Assembly: GCA_963921195.1 (NCBI GenBank)
Contig: OY992538.1
Span: forward strand, 56,286,852-56,350,851
Source of the DNA: Pegoplata infirma
Lineage: Eukaryota > Arthropoda > Insecta > Diptera > Anthomyiidae
Length of the DNA stretch: 64,000 nt
Direction of reading: 5' to 3'
In this document: positions 23,101 through 31,388 of the stretch, one piece after another
Position numbering within the stretch: position 1 is the first letter of the stretch
Layout: each line of letters opens with the position of its first letter
Made by a program: the position numbers and the translations under genes
The notes under the pieces: model-generated
Seen by the model: the letters and a program-made list of their open reading frames with translations, nothing else
Database searches by the model: none
What the model was told of the DNA's origin: nothing

Positions 23101-26100
23101 TATTTAACCAATATTTTACTAGAAACTCTGTAAATTAACAGTTTTTTTTTTTTGTTCAAATCATTTTACAGAGTTTTAAAGTAAAATTGCAGAGCTTTCT
23201 TTGTCAAAAAGCTTTCATATTTTACCAATATTTAATTATAAACTCTGTAAATTAACAGTTTTTTTTTTTTTTTTGTCAAAATCATTTTACAGAGTATTTT
23301 AGTAATATTACCAAGAAATGTTGTTAGCTGGAAAAGTATGGTGTAATCTGTTGAATCAGCAGAGTTTTTCTGTAATTTAACAGAGATATTATTTTGAGTG
23401 TAGTTTTTGAGATACGTGATTTTAGGGGACCACTACACTCAAAATAATAACTCTGTTAAATTACAGAAAAACTCTGCTGATTTAACAGAGTATAGGAAAT
23501 ACCAGAAATGTCTATAATTTTTAGAAATTCAATTTTTCTTCTGCATTTTTTCAACTTGAACCCTTAGAATAAATATAACTAGAGCCCGTGCTCGATCTGT
23601 ACTTACAGAAAAAATCAAATAGAATTACCCTAGTAAAAATATTATGCTAATTTTACTAAATAGATCTAATTTGATCCGTAAAATGGTTGTATCAAATAAT
23701 ATTTAATTGTATTACTTTAGATCAAAAAATATAAAAATTGATACAATTTGATCCTGAATTTGGTCATATCTAATTAGATCAAATTGATCTTATAATATCA
23801 GTTTTTATATAATATGATCAGCAAAACCAAAATAAGAATCTAATCATATATGGAGCAATATCTAACCATATAAAGTGGATCAACCGTATCAAAGTGATAA
23901 ATAAAATTTTATATAAATTTATACGGAAGCATATTAACTCATATAAGATTGTATCAAATTATATATGATTAGACCAGAAAATTTTTACTCGGGTACTGAC
24001 AAAATATGTCGCCATTACACTCAAAATAATTACTCTGTTAAAAACTCTGTAAAATGGCTGTAATCTCAATTCGACAGATATTTGACAAAGTTATCTGTCG
24101 GAATACAGATTTTAAGAAAATACTTTGTATTTTCTTGTGACCGAAAAACAAAATTTTATCTGTAATTTTACTTTTTACTTTGTAATCTCAATTTTACAGA
24201 TAATAAACAGAGTTTTTTGTTAAAATACGGATTTTAGAAAAATACTTTGTTTTTTCTCGTAACCAAAATACTAAATTTCATTTGTAATTTTACTTATTGC
24301 TTTGTAATACAGTTTTCAAATAAAAATCACTTCAAAAACTTCCATATATGACCGATAAACCCCTCTTTAAAAACTGTCTTAAATAACAATAAAAACTGGT
24401 AAATTTTACTAGAATGACGTGTAAAGTTGGAGTTAACAAAAATAAAAAAGTAAAAGCATTAAAGAGGGAAAATTTAACAAAATTTTTATTAATTTAATTT
24501 TTTTAATTTTAATTAAAGTTTTACTCATAAAACTCATAAAATGCATTTAACTAAAACTTTGTAAATTTACAGAGTTTTTTTGGTAAAATTCTTTTCGGTT
24601 TTATCAATATTTTACAAATAACTCTTTAAATTTAAAGTTTTTTTTATCGAAATCATTTTACAGAGTTTTCTTCGTTAAATAACAAAAAATCTTGCTGGTT
24701 GAAAATCTATGGTATTTTCTGCTGGCTCAGCAGAGTATCTCTGTAATTTAACAGAGTGATTAATTTGAGTGTAGGCACGTCTCCGAAACAGAAAATGCAA
24801 ATTCCTTCATTTGTGTCTGCAATTCCAGATCATGTTGGTAACACCCATGCGAAATAATGTAAGAGATAAAAAAAGTTGAAAGAAAGTATGAAGTGAGGTT
24901 GAGATTGCTAGAAATAGAATTGTAGTGTTGGAAACTGTCAAAATTTATTCTGTAGAAACTATAAATATTCACATATATAAAAACAGTTTTCATTAACAAG
25001 ACAAACCGACATTTAAAATCCTACTGATGATAACACTAACTGTGGTGTTTGAAACCGGTATAGGAAATACCAGAAATGTCTATAATTTTTAGAAATTCAA
25101 TTTTCTTCTGCATTTTTTCAACTTGAACCCTTATCTGCTAATTTAATTTTTTGGTAATTTTTCTATAAAACTCTGTAATATGATTTTGACCAAAAAAAAA
25201 CTGTTAATTTACAGAGTTTCTAGTAAAGTATTGGTTAAATAAAACACCATTTAGCAAAGAAAAACTCTGTAAATTTACAAATATTTGTAAAATGCATTTG
25301 ATGCAACCAAAATTTTACAAAAAAAAAACTCTGTAAATTTACAGAATTTAGTAAAATACATGTTATTTTGCAAAATTTTTATAAGATTTTAGAAAAGATT
25401 TTTTGTTACTTTTTTAAAATTTTCTCAAAAAAAATACAGATAAAATTTTGGTGTTTTTACAGAAAACTCTGCTTTTAACTATGAAATTAAGATTGCATAG
25501 AAATAAGTAAAAATACAGATAAAACTTAGTTTTTTGGCTATAAAAAATACAGAGTATTTCGCTTAATTCTGTATTTTAGCAGAAAACTCTGTTAATTATT
25601 TGTAAAATTAAGATTACAAAGTTAAAAGTAATATAACAGATGAAACTTTGTTTTTTTTGTCACAACAAAATACAAAGTATTTTCCTTAAATCTGTATTTT
25701 GACAGAAAACTCTGTCAAATATCTGTTGAATTGAGATTACAGTCATTTTACAGAGTACTTTACAGAGTTATTATTTTGAGTGTATGTAAATTTACATATA
25801 TTTGTAAAATGCATTTGATGCAAAAAAAAAAATTACAGAAAAAACTCTGTAAATTTACAGAGTTTAGTTAAATTCATGTTATTTTGTAAAATTTTTTATA
25901 AGATTTCTGATCTTAGGGAGTGGATATAGGGCGTAGGTATGTTTTAAAAAAATGTTGTAGGGTAAAAATAAACGGCGGTCGGTCTCACTAATGACCCCTC
26001 TCGGACACACCATTGGACCGGCAGAAGCTGATTAAATAAAAAAAATTTACAAAAATAAAAAAAAATGTATGGGGACCGGCTTAAGAGTTAAAGATAGAGG

Positions 26101-28267
26101 GTAGGTGTGTTCAGAGAAAATGTTTGGACTAAAAAAATATTGTGGGTCGGTCATACATTTTGTTGCTCTAAGGGCACTATTAGGGCAGTTAGAGCGGTTG
26201 GAACAAATTTTAAAAAATGTCGTTTTGTGTGGGAGCCCCCTTAGAAATTGAAGATAGGGTATTAGTTTGATCCAAAGAAATGTTAAGACGTAAAAATAAA
26301 TGGGGGTCGGTCTTATAAATGACCCCTCTATGACGCACCATTGGAGCAGTAGAAATTATTTTAAGATTGGAAAATTACAATAACATTTTTTCCAAAAAAA
26401 TTAAAAAATACATAGTAATAATCGTTATCCCACGATCCTCCTGGGCAAAAAATTTGTAGAATCGATAGAAGTTTTACACAAAAAAATATTCAAAAAAAAA
26501 ATCGAAGAGTACAAACATTTTTAAAAATGAGATTTAAATTTTAAAACTTAAAAATCGCATACTAGAGCGCTTTTAAAAATTTTTGGGATATTTTTTTTTA
26601 AAAGTAAACCAACCCATGAAAAAAAGTAACTTTTTATTGTTTTTTTGCATTTTTGTTAAACAAATGAAAGATTTTTATGCTTGAAAATGTTCAAAGTCTT
26701 GGACTTGGATCCAGGGGATTTGAAAAGGACTTTTTTTGGTTCGCCTTCTTTTGTGGGCGTGGATAGCAAATAATTTATATAATGATGAAATTGTATATCT
26801 TTTGTAGAAAAAGCATAGTAATTAAATTTGTAAACATTTTTGACCAGAGAGAAGGTGTCCCCAAGGACCCCCGACAAGCCCCCCCCCCCAAAAAAAAAAA
26901 CGCCGCTGCATTTTTTTTTTTTTTAATGTTGGGGGGTACACAAGATTCGGCACAGCCGAATTTAACACTCTCACTCTTGTTCGAATTACAATTGATCTTT
27001 TTTGAATTTCAATTAATATGTTCTGAATTACAATTGATCTTTTTCGAATTACAATTGATGTGTTCTGAATTACAATTGGAATCTTGGATTACAAACGAAA
27101 TTTTTGAATTACAAATAGAATTTTCGAATTACAAATAGAATTTTCGAATTACAATTAAAATCTTCGAATTACAAATGGAATTTTCGAATTACAAATGGAA
27201 TCTTCGAAATACAAATAGAATTTTTTAATTACAATTGATCTTTTTCGAATAACATCTGTAAATGGAGTAGTGTATTTAACAGTTTTCCTTGTTTTTGTCT
27301 TTCGAACATCTTGTGTAAAAATCAATTGGATCTTATAAAATCTGCTTTGATCTAATAATATATGATTTTATCTAATCAGATATAAATGGCTGAAAAATCC
27401 AAAAAACTGATTTTTTCGTCATTTTTTAAGCCATGTTTTGAACCCCTAAATCCCCGATATGGCCGATAAGCTGAGACACTCCAACCTTAGAATTGTCTCT
27501 TTTATATATATTTAAAAAGTTTCAGGCAAATCGGTTCATAACGGTTGAGAATCTTCCCTTGTTAGTTATAATTCAAATTTTAAAGCCGTTGATTAATTAT
27601 TTCCCATTTTATCTATATATTTTCAGATTGGAATATCATTTTTTATCAAGCTTTATTAGATATCGCTACATTTAAACGTTTTTATAAACAAAATAATGGA
27701 AATGAGGCGCTTTTGAAAGTTGTCATTAATGCACGCAACGATAATCGGGAAAGTTTACTACATTATGCCTGTAAACATGCGAAGACTTTTTCTATACGTC
27801 CCTTAATCGGTTTGGGTTGGCGTTTAAGTGATCAAGATAATTGCGGTAGGACAGCATTGCATATTGCTTTGGAAAAATGTAACGAGGAGTGTATTTTGGA
27901 AATTCAGAAAATTCTAGAAAATCCCTCGAAGTACACCAAATTTTTAGATAATTTCAAGCAAATGTTTAAAGTATACAATAATGAAGGTTATACTGTATTG
28001 CATGCAGCTATTGCGGAAAACAAATTGGAATTGGTTAAAATTATGTTGGAATTCTGTCAAAAATATAATATTGATGTTTTGAATTATGAAGTCTTGGGTA
28101 ATGGTAATTCTATTGTGCATCTGGTGGCCGAGCAAAATTTAATGGATATGGCCGCAATAATACGTAAATATGTGCCAGGATATTTGACTGTCAAAAATTA
28201 TTATCAAGAAACAATCATGGAAATGTCAGAAATTTCAGATGAAATTAAAGAAAAATTTGCAGCTTAA
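13686..28267 (+). CDS. Relish-like NF-kB gene B, complete three-exon model (767 aa)
   Basis: Join 13686-14180, 19951-21118 and 27627-28267. Intron 1 (5770 bp) is phase 0 with donor GTAAGT at 14181 and acceptor TTTTTTCAG ending 19950. Intron 2 (6508 bp) is phase 1 with donor GTAAAT at 21119 and acceptor TTTTCAG ending 27626; the split codon becomes GAT. The joined 2304 nt give one open frame with an ankyrin-containing NF-kB architecture: RHD DNA-binding half (about 4-175), IPT/dimerisation domain (about 200-307), a polar N/Q/E-rich linker (308-554) and four to five ankyrin repeats (556-767). By family knowledge such proteins act downstream of the IMD pathway, with the ankyrin part retaining the RHD in the cytoplasm until cleavage. 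Oddities: RHD-N is diverged, the basic cluster after the IPT is weak (LRKNPR), and there is no tail after the ankyrin repeats. Expression is not shown by sequence, but three phase-consistent open exons argue against a pseudogene. Confidence 0.85.
14181..14269. other. Intron 1 start, gene B
   Basis: Donor GTAAGTAAAA at 14181 followed by unique AT-rich sequence before the satellite begins. Open-frame codons continue briefly and stop at 14246. Confidence 0.6.
14270..19582. repeat. 5.3-kb satellite of 21-bp units (AAATTGTCCAAATGTATTTTA type), alternating orientation
   Basis: The unit (AAAATTGTCCAAATGTATTT plus one base) is 21 bp. By eye, orientation blocks are: forward 14270-14800, reverse 14815-14960, forward 14966-15505, reverse 15520-15680, forward 15690-16180, reverse 16195-17275, forward 17280-17475, reverse 17485-19075, a short forward/reverse switch at 19075-19260, and reverse to 19570. 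The first three forward+reverse block pairs share a start (GTCCAAGTGTAGTTTAAAAT near 14310, 14999 and 15713), giving a higher-order repeat of about 690-715 bp. The right end is GGAAATGGTG|TA, like the 11965-13326 palindrome. Many heptad frames (KLSKCIL, NFKIHLD) are open on both strands because 21 is a multiple of 3; none is a gene. It occupies nearly all of intron 1. Confidence 0.85.
19583..19950. repeat. Intron 1 remainder with fragments of CACAGA and family C elements
   Basis: 19605-19685 matches the tail of the CACAGA family (GTCCGGATTTAATAAATT...CTACGAATTTTTTAA). About 19685-19790 resembles part of family C (GGGGGTCGGTCTTGCTGATG). After that comes the pyrimidine-rich acceptor tract of exon 2 ending at AG 19950. 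Confidence 0.5.
19951..21118 (+). CDS. Gene B exon 2: end of RHD-N, IPT dimerisation domain, linker
   Basis: Encodes residues 166-554 plus the first base of codon 555. It opens with VCLGFTIFEQ, the last RHD-N strand, then YSDRIYNGDDLNIHKI, the RHD-N/IPT junction. IPT signatures follow: YTEVTLLIRF, then AITFMAPPYNGPCTSTEDEI, VQVGDSLYKSNEVKFIYI. The usual NLS position has only LRKNPR. The rest is a low-complexity N/Q/E/S linker with repeated acidic motifs (EAEGNDG, ETEGNEM) where Relish proteins carry their signalling and cleavage region; no exact match to the Drosophila caspase site was found. There is no stop before the donor at 21119, and the split codon joins exactly to exon 3. Confidence 0.85.
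21151..21835. mobile_element. CACTCAAAATAATAACTCTG element, 685 bp, just after the intron 2 donor
   Basis: Flanked by TA; left end CACTCAAAATAATAACTCTG, right end TTTTTATATTGAGTG. Interior of palindromic AAACTCTGTAAATTTACAGA modules. A stray partial end (CACTCAAAAAAAATG) at 21131-21145 lies between it and the splice donor. Confidence 0.65.
22097..23400. mobile_element. CACTCAAAA element with a second copy nested inside (22380-22959)
   Basis: Outer ends are TA|CACTCAAAATAATAACTCC and ATATTATTTTGAGTG|TA. The inner copy has its own TA-flanked CACTCAAAATAATCACTCTG and AATTATTTTGAGTG ends. Both have ACTCTG/CAGAGT palindromic interiors. The nesting shows at least two insertion episodes of the same family in this intron. 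Confidence 0.6.
23436..23627. mobile_element. Left fragment of a CACTCAAAA element plus flanking 75-bp segment
   Basis: TA|CACTCAAAATAATAACTCTG begins a family copy that stops at 23489, where a segment starting ATAGGAAATACCAGAAATG begins. The same segment is repeated at 25060-25133. Confidence 0.5.
23628..23993. mobile_element. CCCGAG-type element J, 366 bp, TA-flanked
   Basis: Begins TA|CCCTAGTAAAAATATTATGC and ends AAAATTTTTACTCGGG|TA. The interior contains GATCTAATTTGATCCGTAAA and CATATAAAGTGGATCAACCG, shared with the 41-43 kb cluster. Confidence 0.6.
24018..24771. mobile_element. CACTCAAAA/ACTCTG element, 754 bp
   Basis: Left end TA|CACTCAAAATAATTACTCTG, right end ATTAATTTGAGTG|TA. The interior has ACTCTG...CAGAGT inverted modules. 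Same family as 21151-21835. Confidence 0.6.
24772..25133. other. Low-repeat spacer ending in a 74-bp direct duplicate
   Basis: 24774-25059 has no match to any other part of the window and a more even base composition than its surroundings. The following segment (25060-25133, ATAGGAAATACCAGAAATGT...) repeats 23490-23566. No exon could be proven: an open frame on the - strand has no recognisable domain. Confidence 0.5.
25134..25910. mobile_element. Right part of a CACTCAAAA element and a further fragment
   Basis: The copy has lost its left end and finishes at TTATTATTTTGAGTG|TA (25782). 25785-25910 is another internal fragment of the same family (AAATGCATTTGATGCAA...ACAGAGTTTAG). Confidence 0.5.
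25911..26640 (-). mobile_element. Family C fragment, reverse orientation
   Basis: Shares with 38860-39560 the landmarks GTGGATATAGGGCGTAGGTA, GGTCGGTCTCACTAATGACC, GCGCACCATTGG-like, AAAATGTTTGGACTAAAAAA, GGGCAGTTAGAGCGGTTGGA, CCCCTTAGAAATTG and CGCATACTAGAGCGCTTTTA. Non-coding. Confidence 0.6.
26645..26975 (-). mobile_element. Family A fragment, reverse orientation
   Basis: Contains the GTGGGCGTGGATA block, a C-rich run at 26879-26890, TTGGGGGGTACACAAGATTCG and the GGCACAGCC hairpin end AATTTAACACTCTCACTC, all reversed relative to 5969-6672. Confidence 0.55.
26978..27270. mobile_element. Single arm of the 21-bp-repeat Foldback element
   Basis: Degenerate 21-bp units (TTCGAATTACAATTGATCTTT, GAATTACAAATAGAATTTT) end in ATCTGTAAATGGAGTAG, a mutated version of the CTGTAAATGGTG|TA terminus at 13326. 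The opposite arm is missing. Confidence 0.65.
27627..28267 (+). CDS. Gene B exon 3: ankyrin repeats and C-terminus
   Basis: Encodes residues 556-767 after the split Asp codon. Ankyrin signatures: NDNRESLLHYACKHAK (about 592-607), DNCGRTALHIALEK (625-638), NNEGYTVLHAAIAENKLELV (about 673-692) and NGNSIVHLVAEQNLMDM (about 712-728), plus a degenerate first repeat at the exon start. The protein ends about 22 residues after the PGYLTVKNY segment with EKFAA, TAA at 28265-28267. Same length and phase as the gene A exon. This part is expected to act as the built-in IkB-like inhibitor. An ATTAAA at 28272 is too close to the stop to be a credible poly(A) signal; none better is seen before the repeats at 28363. 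Confidence 0.85.
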
Positions 28268-28362
28268 ACCAATTAAAAAGCAACAATTTTTTACAATTTA
28301 ATTATCGTTATTATTATTACACCGTCCGACAGACAATTTTAAACATGATCCGGATGATATAC

Positions 28363-28440
28363 GCCCGAGTAAAAAAGATCATATATAATTATATATAATT
28401 ATATATAGTTTTATATATACATATATTATTTTATAAATCT
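28363..28440. mobile_element. CCCGAGTAAAAAAG element, left fragment
   Basis: CCCGAGTAAAAAAGATCATA is followed by ATATAATTATAT repeats, then cut by the family C element at 28441. Confidence 0.5.
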
Positions 28441-29045
28441 ATATGGGGGATTCCATCTCAAATCGGAACCCTTGAATTTTTTTTTTTAGATTTTCCCAAT
28501 TTGTTTACAGTTTTTAGTACTCGAAAGCTCCTTCTTGGTAAATTTTCAGATTTTTTTGATAACCCGTTCAAAAGATATCGAATTTTTAAAAATTGGTAGT
28601 TTGTTCCTTTTCTCAAACTTCTTTTACTCATAACTTCTTCAATAATGGTTCAAATTTCAATTTTTTTGTTTCAAAATTTTTTGTTTTTTTACGTACTTTA
28701 AAAAAAAAAAAATCCAAAAAATTCTTAAAGCGCTCTAGTATGCGATTTTTAAGTTTTCAAATTTTAATCTCATCTTTGAAAATGTTTGTACTCTTCGATT
28801 TTTTTGAAATTTTTTTGTGTAAAACTTCTATCGATTCTACAAATTTTTTGCCCAGAAGGGAAGTTTGAGTAAAGGTACAAACTGCCAATTTTTAAAAATT
28901 CGATATCTTTTGAACGGGTCATCAAAAAAATCTGAAATATTACCACGAAGGAGTTTTCAAAGGGTACTAAAAACGGTTAACAAATTGAGAAAATCTAAAA
29001 AAAAATGTTTCAAAGTGTCCGATTTGACATGGAACGCCCCATATA
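28441..29045. mobile_element. Family C, short palindromic copy
   Basis: Left arm starts ATGGGGGATTCCATCTCAAA; right arm ends TTTGACATGGAACGCCCCAT. The arms pair through CGATTTTTAAAAATTGGTAGT-like and GTTCAAAAGATATCG segments. It holds the uninterrupted CTCTAGTATGCGATTT site (about 28733-28748), which is split by an element at 59616-60680. Confidence 0.6.
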
Positions 29046-29345
29046 TAATTGATCAGTGATCGATTCTAAGACATTCTTGCAATATCCGTCTTGGGAGGGT
29101 ACGATACAGTACAAAATAAAGGACCAAATCCCCCTGAAATTTGGTACAATTACATATGTCTTATGGTCATAGCCTACTTAAGTTCGGATGCGAAATCGGA
29201 CTCGGGGAAAAATGTTCCCCCTTAAAGGATTACAACACCACTAGAAAAACACATTTTTTTTGTAAAATTGTTCAACAAATTTAATTAGGATTAGGAAATA
29301 CAATTTTTTCGACCCGCCCCCTTTAAAGAGAGTTGTTATAGAAAA
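29046..29345 (-). repeat. Family A fragment
   Basis: GATCAGTGATCGATTCTAAG, then ATGTCTTATGGTCATAGCC, GGGGAAAAATGTTCCCCCTT and a GACCCGCCCCC block, in reverse orientation and more diverged than other copies; an inserted stretch reads GGGAGGGTACGATACAGTAC. Confidence 0.5.
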
Positions 29346-30162
29346 TAATACATAATAATAGGGGTATAACCAAAATAAGAACCTATCATAACGGTATGGG
29401 CAATGTTATACTGATAACAAAAAACGGTATCCGGGGTCATTTTGGTCCAAAAACCTTCGGCACCGATTGCAATTTCTAAAACACCTCAAATCTTAATTTT
29501 TGTATGTTTTATGGTGGGAATCCGTCCCTTTCAACGCTATTTTGATTTTCGTCGTTTTACAACAAAAATAAAACTAGAAAAATTAGCAGTATGATTTTTA
29601 ACATTTGAAACATGGGTTGAATAAATATTTAAAAAAAAAATAGTAGCAAAAACTTCATCGCGATCGGTGCCGAACCTTTTTTAACATTCGCGAAAAAAAG
29701 AGGACGCATTTCTTATTGATTTTCTATGTACTTTCTCACTTTGATAGGCCCTTTTTGATATTTTCAAAAATATGCAAATGGTTATATCCCTAACATAATA
29801 ATGATAAAAGTGTTTTTTGGTGTAAATATTAAAAACATGAACATTTATGAAGAGGAAAAAGGTGTCCTCCAACTTAAAATTATTAAAGTTTCATTTTTAT
29901 ACATTTATTAGATAAAAAAAGTTTATAAGTTTTTACTTATTTTCTGTTAATAAAATATTAACTACATATTTTATTTTTTATTTTTTTGTATAAACTATTT
30001 ATTTTTTGTTAATAAAAATATTTTTTAACAACCACTTTTTTATTCGTTGTTCTCATCGATTAATCGAATAATATTTAGATTTAATCGTTTAATCGAACGA
30101 ACAAAAACAATTATTTGAATTATTCGAACAAAGTTAAAAGGCGAATAATTGACAACTCTATA
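29346..30162. other. Non-coding, with one inverted pair
   Basis: TTCGGCACCGATTGC (about 29457) and GCGATCGGTGCCGAA (about 29661) form an imperfect inverted pair about 200 bp apart. The rest is AT-rich and shows no gene; 30000-30160 has TTATTCG/CGAATAAT-type motifs. Confidence 0.5.
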
Positions 30163-30164
30163 TA

Positions 30165-31042
30165 CAGTGACTCACAGTGAAAATGGTCCACTAGATATTA
30201 CATAGAAATTCAACCCATATTATTACCAATCGAGTATTGTTTTGAAAACTGCTGTTAAAGTAATTTATCAAGCTTTAATTTAAGCTTAAAAGCGACCAGA
30301 TTGAGTAAATAATAAATGATCTTCGAGGTCGAACTGGAAAATGACAATTTTTTTAATTTTTTTTTTTTTAAATATTTCTACGTCAATTTTTTCCAACTTC
30401 AAACACTAAATCATCCAATAGATTTTATTCAGTGATCAACTTATTTTTGCAACAATCCAAATAAAAATCTATTTTTTTTAAATTCAGTAAAAGTGTCGTC
30501 ACTTTTTTGACCCCCAATTCTTTTGACCACCAATTTTTTGTAAACAAAGAAAATATTTTATTATTTTCATATCTCATTACTTTACACCTAGATGTACTAA
30601 AATTATTACACAATCTTTTTATCGTTTACAAAAAATTGGTGGTCAACAAATTTAGAGGTCAAAAAAATGCCGATTGTTTTACTGCATTTAAAAAATTTTC
30701 ATTTTTTTTTGGGTCATTGCAAAAATTAGTTGATCACTGAGTAAAATCTATTGGACAATTTTTAGTGTTTGAAGTTGGAAAAAATTGACGTAGAAATATT
30801 TAAAAAAAAAAAAAAAAATTTAAAATGTCTATAAGTAATGTCATTTTTCAGCTCGATCATTTATCATTTATTATTTAATCAATCTGGATGCTTTCAGGCT
30901 TAAATTAAAGCTTGATAGATTACTTAAATATCAGTTGTTAAAATAATACTATATTGATAATAATATGGGTTGAAATTGTTTACTTTGTCGCTAACGAATT
31001 TCTATGTAATATCTAGTGGACCATTTTCACTGTGAGTCACTG
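30165..31042. mobile_element. 878-bp mariner-like foldback element
   Basis: Ends CAGTGACTCACAGTGAAAAT and ATTTTCACTGTGAGTCACTG are exact complements and flanked by TA, as expected for Tc1/mariner-type insertions. The two halves are largely complementary to each other (e.g. GGTCCACTAGATATTACATA and its reverse near 31005), with the centre near 30580-30600. No transposase frame is present. Confidence 0.75.
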
Positions 31043-31048
31043 TACATA

Positions 31049-31240
31049 CACCAAAAAAAAAAACGTGGGTATTTAATACTAAAAATTTAACTAAATTTTA
31101 GTCCAAAAGGACCTAGTGCAGGAATTGGTAACCAATACTAAAATAATTTTAGTACTTTGAAGATACTAAAATTAGTAACTAATTAGTAGATTTTGGTACA
31201 AAATCACGTACTAAACCTTTTACTGTAGAATTATTTTGTG
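31049..31240. mobile_element. Small CACCAAAAA...TTTTGTG element
   Basis: TA|CACCAAAAAAAAAAACGTGG to ATTATTTTGTG, followed by TT instead of TA. The interior has repeated TACTAAAATTTTAGTA-like palindromes. Confidence 0.45.
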
Positions 31241-31388
31241 TTCAGCGCTTTAAAATTAATAAAAATGATATGTAGCAAACAAATTTTTTTTTTTTTTTTT
31301 AATTTCAAAAATCTAAAACTTTGATCGCTGAGGCGATTGGTTCAGATTGGTCTTAAATTTCTCCGATTGTCTGAAATTTGTACCACAT

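Larger units (their letters stand above)
21119..27626. other. Intron 2 of gene B (6.5 kb), packed with nested elements
   Basis: Donor GTAAAT at 21119 and acceptor TTTTCAG ending 27626. Nearly all of the intron is foldback elements of the ACTCTGTAAA type, one CCCGAG element, fragments of families C and A, and a single Foldback arm; these are listed separately. Unexplained pieces are 21838-22090 (with a GC-richer block GGTTCGGACCCGATAGGTCC near 21992), 24774-25059 and 27271-27620. Confidence 0.75.
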
